Positions 8,204 through 16,775 of a stretch of DNA of 64,000 nt are shown piece by piece (positions within the stretch are counted from its first letter, which is position 1; every line of letters begins with the position of its first letter). The stretch is from positions 62,001-126,000 of the forward strand of contig NZ_FQTT01000013.1 in the NCBI RefSeq assembly GCF_900098745.1, read 5' to 3'. The stretch comes from Actinomyces glycerinitolerans (GTDB taxonomy: Bacteria > Actinomycetota > Actinomycetes > Actinomycetales > Actinomycetaceae). The notes under the pieces are model-generated. The model made no database searches, was not told the origin of the DNA, and saw nothing but the letters and a program-made list of their open reading frames with translations. The position numbers and the translations under genes were made by a program.

Positions 8204-9490
8204 TCACGCACACAGCGCAACAATCGTCCGGACCGGGGTTTCCAGGCGGAACGGACCACGGCTGTACGGAGCCAGCACCACCTGTCTGTTCTCATCGATG
8301 ACCAAACGGGCTCCCGTCCGGTCAACCAGGACCGTTCCCACCGCGTCGACCGCCATGAGCTCGTCATCCCCATAGTGCGCGACACCGCCGAGCCTTATCA
8401 GTGCGGGAGAGTCGGCGAGATTAGGCCGAGCCTCGTCGGGACTCACCAATCGTGCCGTCCCGGTGATCGTGGTACGTCCCGCTGCCATGGCATCAATCAA
8501 CGCCGCGGCACTGCATTCCTCTGCGGCGATCCAAGTAGTCGGCATCCCCGGGCGCAAGGGGGTGGAGCGGTTGTGAAAGTCGCTGCCACCGACGATTACG
8601 CTACTCCTGTCGCTCGCTGCCGCCCAAGCCAGGGGCGCCGTACTGGTGGGATTCCGGTAAGAAGATCCGTGAAAAAGCTCGGCACCGATCGTCCCGGACG
8701 GCAAGGGGTACAGCCACGAACAGTCCCCATCGACCGGGTGATTGATCGATATGAAGCCCTTGCTGCGCTCGGCCTCCCGCACCCAGGAAGCAGCCTCCTG
8801 ACGAAAGTCGATGGTCCCGATCTGCCCCCAGGCGTTGGCATGTCCGCGGTGAGTGGTTATTTCCTGGCCGGGAATCAGAGTAACTCCGTGGCGTTGTCCC
8901 ACCGAATCGAGATGCCTGTGGTGGCTCACCGTGTTGTGTTCGGTGCAGCCCAGATAGTCCAGCCCCGATCTGACCGCCTCGTTGGCGAGTTCCCACAATG
9001 ACAACTCACCGTCGGAGTGGAGGCTGTGGCTGTGTGTGTCGCCCGCGTACCAGGTCAGACCGGGCGGGGCGGGCAGTCCACGGTCGCTGCCGCGCATAAC
9101 ACGCCGAACGGGGGCTTCCCGCGGGCCGTGCTCCGGACTGGTGGTTGCCGGCGTAACGACTGTGACTGACACGTCGATTCCGTTGGCCGGCAGTTGATGC
9201 AGTCCCATGAGCACCGCCCAATTGCCCGCCTTCAGACCCGGCAGGTAACCGGGAGTGGCGTCCTCCTGGGTTATGACGCATTCGGTTCTGGCCGCTCCGG
9301 ACCAGCCTCGCAGTCCGTCTGGGCCCAACAGGCCCAGATCAATCACCGCTGTGCCGTCGTCACCATCCACATCAAGGGTGATCTCCAGCGAGTCGACCTG
9401 CCGCGGTAGTTCGAAAGGAACCTGCAGGTAGCGGTCGGCGGCCTGGTCCGCCAGCGTCGGGTGCAGCTCTGTGTGTCGTAGCACCGTCAT
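8204..9490 (-). CDS. CehA/McbA-type PHP-domain metallohydrolase
   Basis: The product is 428 residues. A beta-rich N-terminal domain of about 150 residues precedes a PHP domain. Metal-binding motifs are YAGDTHSHSLHSDGEL near 148, CTEHNTVSHH near 181, PGQEITTHRGHAN near 206, ISINHP near 250 and GGSDFHN near 299. Together these give the His/Asp/Glu cluster expected for a multinuclear metal phosphoesterase or carbohydrate/amide hydrolase. AGGAGATAGG precedes the ATG. It lies 23 bases after the GH38 gene and 12 bases before pit. One reading is that it removes phosphate from a glycan fragment, but the substrate is not known. Confidence 0.85.
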   Translation of the reverse strand: MTVLRHTELHPTLADQAADRYLQVPFELPRQVDSLEITLDVDGDDGTAVIDLGLLGPDGLRGWSGAARTECVITQEDATPGYLPGLKAGNWAVLMGLHQLPANGIDVSVTVVTPATTSPEHGPREAPVRRVMRGSDRGLPAPPGLTWYAGDTHSHSLHSDGELSLWELANEAVRSGLDYLGCTEHNTVSHHRHLDSVGQRHGVTLIPGQEITTHRGHANAWGQIGTIDFRQEAASWVREAERSKGFISINHPVDGDCSWLYPLPSGTIGAELFHGSSYRNPTSTAPLAWAAASDRSSVIVGGSDFHNRSTPLRPGMPTTWIAAEECSAAALIDAMAAGRTTITGTARLVSPDEARPNLADSPALIRLGGVAHYGDDELMAVDAVGTVLVDRTGARLVIDENRQVVLAPYSRGPFRLETPVRTIVALCA

Positions 9491-9513
9491 GGTCCTATCT
9501 CCTGCTTCGTGTC

Positions 9514-12276
9514 CTATGAGTTGTCATGCGCCGCCGCGTCGGCCGTCTGGGTATCCCGACGCCGGCGTAGTGTGAGGATGGCGGCAGCGGGCACGGTCAT
9601 CTCCCACAGGGGGACCTTCTCCTTCGTCACCGCCCCGGTCAGATCGGTTTGATCCCATTCTCCCGCGGCGCGCGCCCGTAGCGGTTCCGGATGGTGCTGG
9701 TAATTGACCAGACGAGCTTCCAGAACGCCGTCGTCGAGACGACGCAGAGACTCCAGGGCTACGCGCCCGTGCGTGGTCATGGGTGGCATGACCGTTCCCG
9801 GGGCCTCCCTCCCAGTCCCGACGACACATACCGGATCCAGACGGAATTCGTCCGAATGGCGAATGACGTCGGAATCTTCCCAGTCGGGACAAGACAGGTC
9901 CACGGCGAAGTCGGTGGTCACCGCCGTGTCCAGGTATTGAGCGCCGGGTACGGCCAGCTCCGCCCCTGCGGGTTCATCGCGCAGAGGGTGGAGATTGACG
10001 CTCATGAGTCCGACGGCGCGCAGAAGTGTCAGTGCGATTTCGTCGGGCCGATTGGGCACCTCGGCACGGACGGCGGGAGTTACCACCTCGTACTCCATCG
10101 GCCGGTCGGTGAAGACCGCGACCTCGCCGGCATGAACGAAGCGGGTAGCCGGGAAGGTCGGAATGGGGTATTCACCCCAGCCCCCCTCACCGACGCGTGC
10201 GCGGCGGGTGACACCATACTGTCCGGCGGCAACAGAGCCGACCAGGCCCCGTCCCTCGGTGGGGATATGGATGCGTAACCGGTGGCTGCCCACCACATTG
10301 ACGAAACTGGTACGCACCCGCAGGAACTGTTCATCTGCGCGGATCTCGAGCCGCGTGTCGATCACCTGGTCACGGGTCTGAGAACTGCGGGACCTCCCCT
10401 CGGCGTCCAACCCGACCGGCAGGCGATAGACACGACGAATTCGGATCCTGCCACGCAGCGGGCCCCACTCCTCAACCTCGATATCAACACGGGTGGGTTT
10501 GGTGACTGCGCCGGACCGGACGGGGCCATAGTTGTAGGAGTCTCCCCGGTCCCCCTCATCGGTAAGATCGAGGGCGCGGGTGACCGTGCGCCCACTGGGG
10601 AGGTCCGTGACTGCGACCAGGCCGTCGTCGTCGACGTCAACGCGGACGAGGCCGTTGTCCAGACGACGTTCCGAGACACACACCGGATGTTCGACGCCGC
10701 CGTCGGCTTCCAATACGGCCGCGCTCATTCCGGACGCGTGGCCCGCCAGCAGGACTCTGCAGGCTGGCGCGGCGCGCGTGACGACGTGCCAGTAGTCCTC
10801 GGTCCCAACTCCCGCCAGCCGACGACGAAGCTCTTGGGCGAAGGCGTCGCGGTCGAAGGCATCACTCTCGTTGCGGGAAACCTCGAAGACGAGTTCGTCG
10901 GGCGTTGGGAAGTGATAGCCGCATATGGTGTAGCCGAATAGCTCTCTTCCGTGGATCCGCCGCAGTATCCGGGGTACGTCTGCGGCTGGCAGCCTTTCGT
11001 CACCGACGACTGTGGGCAGTGCTTCGATGAACTGGGCTCCCTTTGGGACTGCATCCGCACCTACATCGAGCACGGCTTCTCCCTGGACCGTCCGCGCCCA
11101 GCCGGACTGATTGAAGGCGGCCACGGCGCCTGCCGGTAGGCGACGCGCCAATCGCGGGAGCGCGATGTCGATGACCCCGCGTGCGGTGTGCGCAGCTACA
11201 TGCAGACGGGTGAGCACCTCCTCCGCTGTTTCATCGCAGCCGCAACCAGTCACCGAGTCATGGGCCGAGGATTCAATCACGAGACCCCAACCGCGCTCGC
11301 ACAGCGTCCTGCGGGAGGAGCCGCCAACCGCGGCATCGAGGCGTTCGGCCGTGACGAGGTCCCGCTCCGCGCGCGCCATGGCCGCCTTGAGGTTAGTTCT
11401 TATCGACAATACGCCGGGCAGGATATTCCCTCGGGCATGTGAGCGCAGTTCACCGTTCACCAGTGGTAGTTGTCGCAGGTGCGCGGCGTCGTGTGAACGC
11501 GAGACTATCACCTCGCTCAGGGTCGCCAAGGCCAGACGGGTGTCAGGGCAGCGCGCATTGTGATCGCGTACCAGGGTGCACAGGTCCGCGCGTGGACTCA
11601 TGTGGTCGGTTCCGTACATTCCCGCAGGTGGGTCTCCGCGGAAACGGGCAACATGTAGCCGCAAATACTCCGCCACGAGCCGATCAACCCTGTCCGGCGG
11701 ATCGAACAGCTTCAGCGCCGAACCGTACCCGTCCCACAGGTACTCCACCCGGACCTCGGAGCCGTCCAGGGCCCTCCACCTGAACGCGTCGGTGTCAACC
11801 GCCGCTGGCGCCCCCCGCCACAGGGCGGCGTCGGTCAGGCCGAATCCTTTGAGAATCTGCGGCATCTGGGCGGCATGACCGAACATGTCGGGAAGGTATC
11901 CGACCCGCATCTCTCCGCCTATGGCGCGGGCAGCGCGAATGCCTCGTTCAAGGTTGCGCACCATGGTCTCACCGTCGCAGCAAAATTCGTCCATGAGTAT
12001 CGCGAACGGTCCCACCGCCAGTTGTCCGCGGGTGACGGCCGCACGCAGCTTACCGGCGTTCTCGGGACGGATGGCCAGATAGTCCTCGACCATGGCGGTC
12101 TGCCCATCGAGGGTGAAACGGTATTCTTCGTCGTCGTCAAGGAGCGTCAGTAGTCGGTCAATGACGGGAATCAGGCGCGCCCGGAACACGTCATGTGGTT
12201 CGTACCACTCCCGGTCCCAATGAGTGTGGGGAATGATCCACATGGCGGTCGGTACGGCGTTGTCGTGCTGCGTCAT
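9514..12276 (-). CDS. Alpha-mannosidase, glycoside hydrolase family 38
   Basis: This 920-residue retaining glycosidase is predicted to be cytoplasmic because no signal peptide is present. IPHTHWDREW at residues 15-24 supplies the first zinc ligands (His, Asp). GYLPDMFGHAAQMPQIL contains the likely nucleophile Asp130. A later SAHDSVTGCGCDE segment near residue 340 carries the fourth metal ligand region. The C-terminal two thirds are the beta-sandwich domains usual for GH38. It overlaps the ABC ATPase gene by 4 bases (ATGA), so imported alpha-mannosides are probably cleaved inside the cell. Length and motifs are normal for the bacterial branch. Confidence 0.93.
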   Translation of the reverse strand: MTQHDNAVPTAMWIIPHTHWDREWYEPHDVFRARLIPVIDRLLTLLDDDEEYRFTLDGQTAMVEDYLAIRPENAGKLRAAVTRGQLAVGPFAILMDEFCCDGETMVRNLERGIRAARAIGGEMRVGYLPDMFGHAAQMPQILKGFGLTDAALWRGAPAAVDTDAFRWRALDGSEVRVEYLWDGYGSALKLFDPPDRVDRLVAEYLRLHVARFRGDPPAGMYGTDHMSPRADLCTLVRDHNARCPDTRLALATLSEVIVSRSHDAAHLRQLPLVNGELRSHARGNILPGVLSIRTNLKAAMARAERDLVTAERLDAAVGGSSRRTLCERGWGLVIESSAHDSVTGCGCDETAEEVLTRLHVAAHTARGVIDIALPRLARRLPAGAVAAFNQSGWARTVQGEAVLDVGADAVPKGAQFIEALPTVVGDERLPAADVPRILRRIHGRELFGYTICGYHFPTPDELVFEVSRNESDAFDRDAFAQELRRRLAGVGTEDYWHVVTRAAPACRVLLAGHASGMSAAVLEADGGVEHPVCVSERRLDNGLVRVDVDDDGLVAVTDLPSGRTVTRALDLTDEGDRGDSYNYGPVRSGAVTKPTRVDIEVEEWGPLRGRIRIRRVYRLPVGLDAEGRSRSSQTRDQVIDTRLEIRADEQFLRVRTSFVNVVGSHRLRIHIPTEGRGLVGSVAAGQYGVTRRARVGEGGWGEYPIPTFPATRFVHAGEVAVFTDRPMEYEVVTPAVRAEVPNRPDEIALTLLRAVGLMSVNLHPLRDEPAGAELAVPGAQYLDTAVTTDFAVDLSCPDWEDSDVIRHSDEFRLDPVCVVGTGREAPGTVMPPMTTHGRVALESLRRLDDGVLEARLVNYQHHPEPLRARAAGEWDQTDLTGAVTKEKVPLWEMTVPAAAILTLRRRRDTQTADAAAHDNS

Positions 12277-13409
12277 CGCTGTCCTCCTCCGATTAGTGTG
12301 CCGGTGTCGGTGTCGAAGACGAGGATCTTCGCCATTGGGAAGGTGAACCAGCAGCGTTGTCCCGGTTCCGGTAGCGGATCCTCCCCGACTACGGCCTGTA
12401 GGCGATCCGTCCCGGCGCGCATGGTGAGCAGGGTGTTGGCGCCCAGATTCTCCACGGTGTACACATTGCCGGCGACGGCCCCGATCGCGGTCGCCGAGTC
12501 GTCGGGCGACAGCGGTGAATCCTCCGTGGAACCGGCGGGGATCGGCGTCCAGTCGACGTACTCCGGCCGCACTCCCCAGGTGACATGTGCCCCGTCGGGC
12601 AGCGCATGGGCGGCCGCCCCAGGGGCAGGGATCACTGTGCCCATTGACGCGATACGCCCGCCGCGTAGGACTCCCGCCACGAGGTTCATGGGGTGGGCGC
12701 CAATGAACGAGGCGACGAATTCATTGGCGGGGGCGTGGAAGATCTCCCTGGGAGTGCCGACTTGCTGGATCCTCCCGTCTTTCATGACCGCGATGCGATC
12801 CGCGAGGGCTAGGGCCTCGGCCTGGTCGTGGGTGACGAAAACGGAGGTGATGCCGAGATCGCGTTGCAGCTCTTTGAGAAAGGTGCGGGCTTCGAGGCGC
12901 AGCCTGGCGTCAAGGTTAGACAGGGGTTCATCGAGGAGAAGCACCTCGGGGCGAGTGGCGATGGCCCTTGCCAGGGCGACGCGTTGCTGCTGTCCGCCCG
13001 ACAGCTGACCGGGACGACGGTCTAGCAAGCCATCCAGGGACAGCTCTCCCGCCGTGTCCGTAGCAACCCTTCTGCGCTCGGTCTTGGATACCTTGCGGAC
13101 CCGCAGCGGGTAGGCGATATTGTCTAGGACATTCATGTGGGGGAAGAGGGCATAGTCCTGAAACACCATGGCCACGCCTCGCTCTCCCGGCTCGGTGTCG
13201 GTCATGTCGACGCCGCCGATGTGCAGGCTACCCTCGGTGATGGTCTCCAATCCAGCGATGGTTCTCAGCAGGGTGGTTTTCCCGCAACCGGACGGTCCCA
13301 GCAGCGCGAAGAACTCCCCCTCCCGAATCAACAGGTTGATTCCGTCGACGCCCCGCACGCCGTTGGGGTATTGCTTGACCAGCCCGCGCATTTCGATCGT
13401 GGACGTCAT
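12273..13409 (-). CDS. Sugar ABC transporter ATP-binding protein (UgpC/MsmK type)
   Basis: This 378-residue ATPase energises the import system. It shows Walker A GPSGCGKTT near residue 38, the ABC signature LSGGQQQRVALARA near 135, Walker B VLLLDEPLSNLDA near 155 and the switch-loop region FVTHDQAEA near 192. Residues beyond about 240 form the TOBE regulatory domain typical of carbohydrate importers such as UgpC and MalK. It overlaps both the permease before it and the mannosidase after it by 4 bases. The pairing with GH38 suggests mannosides as the cargo. Confidence 0.95.
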   Translation of the reverse strand: MTSTIEMRGLVKQYPNGVRGVDGINLLIREGEFFALLGPSGCGKTTLLRTIAGLETITEGSLHIGGVDMTDTEPGERGVAMVFQDYALFPHMNVLDNIAYPLRVRKVSKTERRRVATDTAGELSLDGLLDRRPGQLSGGQQQRVALARAIATRPEVLLLDEPLSNLDARLRLEARTFLKELQRDLGITSVFVTHDQAEALALADRIAVMKDGRIQQVGTPREIFHAPANEFVASFIGAHPMNLVAGVLRGGRIASMGTVIPAPGAAAHALPDGAHVTWGVRPEYVDWTPIPAGSTEDSPLSPDDSATAIGAVAGNVYTVENLGANTLLTMRAGTDRLQAVVGEDPLPEPGQRCWFTFPMAKILVFDTDTGTLIGGGQR

Positions 13410-14218
13410 GACTTGATCCCCCCGTAGAAGCGGAAGCCGAATCGCCTGTTGACGAAGAAGTAGATGAGCAGGACGGGGACCGCAAACACCAGGGCGAACA
13501 CGGAGATGAGCCGTAGATCGGCCTGCCCGGACTCGGTGTAGAATGTGTACATGACCACCGCGGCCGGCTGACTACCCGGATCGCGCAGCAGCAGATAGGG
13601 GACGAGGAAGTTGCCCCAGACCTGCACCACCGCCCAGATCGCCACGAAGGCTATGCCCGGCCTGGCGACGGGAATGACGACGTCGGCGAGGATCCTTCCG
13701 GGACCGGCGCCGCACAGGCGTGCGGACTCCTCGTAGGACTTAGGAACGGAGTCCATGAAGTCCTTGAGAATGAACACGACTGTCGGCAGCAGTCCACCTG
13801 CCAGAACCAGGATGACGCCAGTGTGGGTATTGATGAGCCCGATGGCATTCATCAATTGGAATGTGGGTACCATGGCCGCGGTACCGGTGACGATGGAGGA
13901 AAGCAGCAGCATGCCGTACAGGAGGCCGTCGCGTCCTGGTATGCGCACTCGGGAAAGCGCATAGGAAGCCAGTGTGCCCAACACGACCACCACCGCCATG
14001 GTGCCCAAGGCAATAATGAGCGAGTTCCTGATCGATCCCATGGCGTAGGGATTGTCCAGCAGCCGACGAAAGTTCGACAGCGTCCACCGCGGCCACTTCA
14101 CCGCCATTGTCGGGTGGCCGTCGAACGGTGCCAGTATTAACCAGGTTAGGGGCAGGGCGAAAAACACGCCGACGACGGCGAGCACCGTGGTGAAGATGAT
14201 CCGTCGCGCGAACTTCAT
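13406..14218 (-). CDS. Sugar ABC transporter permease (MalG type)
   Basis: This 270-residue inner-membrane protein has six predicted helices. The EAA loop, which contacts the ATPase, is seen as SYEESARLCGAGPGRILADVV near residue 165. It belongs to the carbohydrate uptake-1 (CUT1) class and pairs with the permease encoded just upstream. The 4-base overlaps at both ends make the transporter a tightly coupled translation unit. Confidence 0.94.
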   Translation of the reverse strand: MKFARRIIFTTVLAVVGVFFALPLTWLILAPFDGHPTMAVKWPRWTLSNFRRLLDNPYAMGSIRNSLIIALGTMAVVVVLGTLASYALSRVRIPGRDGLLYGMLLLSSIVTGTAAMVPTFQLMNAIGLINTHTGVILVLAGGLLPTVVFILKDFMDSVPKSYEESARLCGAGPGRILADVVIPVARPGIAFVAIWAVVQVWGNFLVPYLLLRDPGSQPAAVVMYTFYTESGQADLRLISVFALVFAVPVLLIYFFVNRRFGFRFYGGIKS

Positions 14219-15126
14219 TGTCGCCCCCTTCCCACACGCATGTATGCCAGGGCGATGACCAGGTTGATCAGCAGCATAAGTACGGACAGGGCGGCACCGT
14301 GACCCAACTGACCGCCTGGAATAGAGGTCTTATAGATGTATACGGACAGTATCTCGCTCCTGCTAGCCGGACCACCGGCGGTGAGCAGGTAAGGGGTGAA
14401 AGTATTAAAGGTCCACAGGGTGATCATGAGTGTGTTCGTCAAAATGTGTCCCCTGATCGTGGGTAGGACCACGTCGCGCAGTTGCTGCCAGCCGGAGGCG
14501 CCCGCCATTTGCGCGCTCTCCAGTTGTGAGGGCGGCACTGCCGACAGGGCAGAGGAGAACAGCTGCATGGAGAATGCGGTGCCGCACCAGATGTTAAAGA
14601 TGATGATGACGGCCAGCGGATGCTCGATGAGCCACGCCTTTCCCGGCATGTTGAGCAATGCGTTCAATGTGCCGCCGCGCCGGTCGAGCAGCGCTATCCA
14701 CAGGAAGGAGACGACCGAGCCGGGAATGACCCAAGCGGCCAGCACCACCGACTCCAGGAGGGTTCGCGCCCAGCCGGCGATACGGCGGGTGGACCAAGCC
14801 AGCGTGAAGCCCACAACCGTTTGACCGATGACGCCGGAGAATGCGACGAAGGCGACGGTCAGACGCAGGGAGTTCCAGAACGCGGGATCGCGTAACGTGG
14901 CCAAGTAGTTGCCCAGCCCGACGAACTCTGTGTGTGCCGCGGCCAGGCCGGTGAGCCGGTAGTTGGTCAAACCCAGGTAGATGGTCCACACCGCCGGGAA
15001 CAACAGGAACAGCACGATCAGGACCAGGGCGGGGACGACGAAGAAGGTGGCGCGCCCCCGCCCCAGGCCGGCGATGTCCTCGGCCCGTCTGCGCGGCCGC
15101 CGCCGTCCGGTCCGCGTCTGTGCCAT
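14215..15126 (-). CDS. Sugar ABC transporter permease (MalF type)
   Basis: This 303-residue protein has a cytoplasmic Arg-rich start (RTGRRRPRRRAEDI) and six predicted transmembrane helices. The EAA loop is LESAQMAGASGWQQLRDVVL near residue 205. It is the MalF-like half of a CUT1 permease pair. Its gene follows the binding lipoprotein after 4 bases and overlaps the second permease gene by 4 bases. Confidence 0.94.
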   Translation of the reverse strand: MAQTRTGRRRPRRRAEDIAGLGRGRATFFVVPALVLIVLFLLFPAVWTIYLGLTNYRLTGLAAAHTEFVGLGNYLATLRDPAFWNSLRLTVAFVAFSGVIGQTVVGFTLAWSTRRIAGWARTLLESVVLAAWVIPGSVVSFLWIALLDRRGGTLNALLNMPGKAWLIEHPLAVIIIFNIWCGTAFSMQLFSSALSAVPPSQLESAQMAGASGWQQLRDVVLPTIRGHILTNTLMITLWTFNTFTPYLLTAGGPASRSEILSVYIYKTSIPGGQLGHGAALSVLMLLINLVIALAYMRVGRGRQ

Positions 15127-15130
15127 GGGC

Positions 15131-16546
15131 TCAATCCCCGCTTACGGCGTCGGCACCTACAACGCCCTCGAGCGCCGTCACATAGCTGCCCATGGCCTCA
15201 TCGACACTGGTGCCGGTGACCACGTCGAGCGTGGCCTGCTGCAGGAGCACCGATACCTCCGGGTACTCCGCGAGTCCGGGGCGGTATGAAGTGATCGGCA
15301 GGACCTCCTCCGAGACGAATGACAGCATCGGGTCGGAGGCGAGCAACTGCTCATTGACGTCGTCGCGCGGCGAGATAGATAAGGTTCCCTCCGCGCGGGC
15401 TTTGAAGGCCTCCGGGGAGTTCATGAAAGCCAGTAGCTCCCAAGCGAGCTGGGGGTTTGCCGAGTTCGGGTTCAGCACTCTCGCGGTGCCGCCCGACATG
15501 GAGACGAAGTCCTGCCCGTTGATGCCTCCGCCGGGGGTCACGGCGGGGATCTTGGCGTAACCGACCAACGTGTCGCGGTCGGCCATGGGTGCAGTGCCGA
15601 CCGCCTCGTCGGGGTTGATGACGGAGCGCCAGAAGTAGTCACCCTCCAGCAGGATGGCGATGCGTCCCTCGGCGAACTCCTGGAAGGAGGCGTCACGTCC
15701 GGAGGCCTCCTGCTGGAGGATGGGGTCGCCGAGCTCCTCGTCAACATAGATCGTCTTGTACAGGTCCAGCACCTGCCGCATGCCTGGCGTATCCCCGGCC
15801 CACATGCCATCGTCCCAGATCGCCTGTCCGGTGCCGACCAGCATGGGCAGGAACCCCTGCATGGTGGCGGCCTCCCCCATGGCGGTTCCGGCATTGAGCT
15901 GGAGTGGGACGACGTCGTCGACCCGCTGCTTGAGCGTGCGCGCGGTCTCGAGAATGTCGTCCCAGGATGCTGGCTGCCAGTCGGTGGGCAGTCCCGCTCG
16001 TTCGAAGATGTTCCGGTTGTAGTAGATGACGCGTCCATCGGCGCCCTGCGGCACGCCGTAGCGTCGACCCTCGAAGGATGCGGCCTGTTGGACCGCCTCG
16101 GGAATCTGCTCCCATCCGTCCCAGGCCGTCATGGCGTCTCCGGCGATCTCCTCCAGCGGCTTGATGTATCCGGCCTGGGCGAATTCACCGATCCAGATCC
16201 CATCCAGTCCCACGATGTCGGCGCCCTTACCGGACTGGAAGTCCAGTGCGGCCTTGGTCTTGTAGTCCTCGTCGTCGACCCCCTGCGCCTCGAAGACGAC
16301 CTGGACCGATCTGCCTGCCTCCTTCTGGGCGGCTGTGAACTCGGGAATCACCCAGTCTGCGATCCAGTCGGCCTCCGCGGCGTTCTTCCCGCCTGCGATC
16401 GCGTTCGTCATGATAGTTAGGGTCACGGCGCCTGAGGTGGAACTGGTAGTTGACTGGTCGCGGGATGCGCAGGCCGCCAGTACGAGGGCGGTAGACGCCA
16501 ACGCCGCGCCCGTAATTGCGGTTCTTCGTGTGATGGATGACGTCAT
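15131..16546 (-). CDS. Sugar ABC transporter substrate-binding lipoprotein
   Basis: The product is 471 residues from the ATG at 16546, chosen because GGAGG lies 8 bases upstream. A start at 16573 adds nine unlikely residues. The N-terminus TRRTAITGAALASTALVLAAC is a lipoprotein signal with lipobox LAAC near residue 26, so the mature protein is lipid-anchored on the outer membrane face. The rest fits extracellular solute-binding family 1 (CUT1). It is the first gene of the mannoside locus and has its own promoter-like sequence and an inverted repeat just upstream. Mannose-containing glycan cargo is inferred from the GH38 gene. Confidence 0.93.
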   Translation of the reverse strand: MTSSITRRTAITGAALASTALVLAACASRDQSTTSSTSGAVTLTIMTNAIAGGKNAAEADWIADWVIPEFTAAQKEAGRSVQVVFEAQGVDDEDYKTKAALDFQSGKGADIVGLDGIWIGEFAQAGYIKPLEEIAGDAMTAWDGWEQIPEAVQQAASFEGRRYGVPQGADGRVIYYNRNIFERAGLPTDWQPASWDDILETARTLKQRVDDVVPLQLNAGTAMGEAATMQGFLPMLVGTGQAIWDDGMWAGDTPGMRQVLDLYKTIYVDEELGDPILQQEASGRDASFQEFAEGRIAILLEGDYFWRSVINPDEAVGTAPMADRDTLVGYAKIPAVTPGGGINGQDFVSMSGGTARVLNPNSANPQLAWELLAFMNSPEAFKARAEGTLSISPRDDVNEQLLASDPMLSFVSEEVLPITSYRPGLAEYPEVSVLLQQATLDVVTGTSVDEAMGSYVTALEGVVGADAVSGD

Positions 16547-16627
16547 CGTCAATACCTCCGTGGTGTGTGGCACGGGTCGCCTGCAGGCGCCGCCGAGACC
16601 GATGCGCGGCTGCGCGCGCGGACGCCC

Positions 16628-16647
16628 ACATCACCTCATCGTGATGT
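16628..16647 (-). promoter_or_regulatory. Perfect 7-6-7 inverted repeat, candidate operator
   Basis: ACATCAC and GTGATGT flank 6 bases at 16628-16647. The site begins just downstream of the predicted transcription start of the operon, a position suited to repression. The adjacent ROK regulator is the natural candidate to bind it, which is inference. Confidence 0.5.
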
Positions 16648-16659
16648 CCGCCACCCATT

Positions 16660-16688
16660 AGTCTGAACTTCTGAAAAAATACTGTCAA
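16660..16688 (-). promoter_or_regulatory. Promoter of the mannoside ABC/GH38 operon
   Basis: On the minus strand TTGACA (16688-16683) is followed after exactly 17 bases by CAGACT (16665-16660). The -35 is perfect and the -10 keeps the key A and T. It lies about 115 bases upstream of the lipoprotein start. Confidence 0.6.
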
Positions 16689-16746
16689 CCCCGGCCGAGG
16701 AGCGTTACGGACTTGGGACTCCGACCCCAGCGTTTCGGGGAGCACC

Positions 16747-16763
16747 ACGAGTCGTCGACTCGT
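16747..16763. repeat. 17-base palindrome after the ROK gene
   Basis: ACGAGTCG, one T, then CGACTCGT form a perfect 8-1-8 palindrome between the ROK stop and the operon promoter. It may be a second operator; the one-base centre is too tight for a normal terminator loop. Confidence 0.4.
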
Positions 16764-16775
16764 TGCCGCCCGAGG

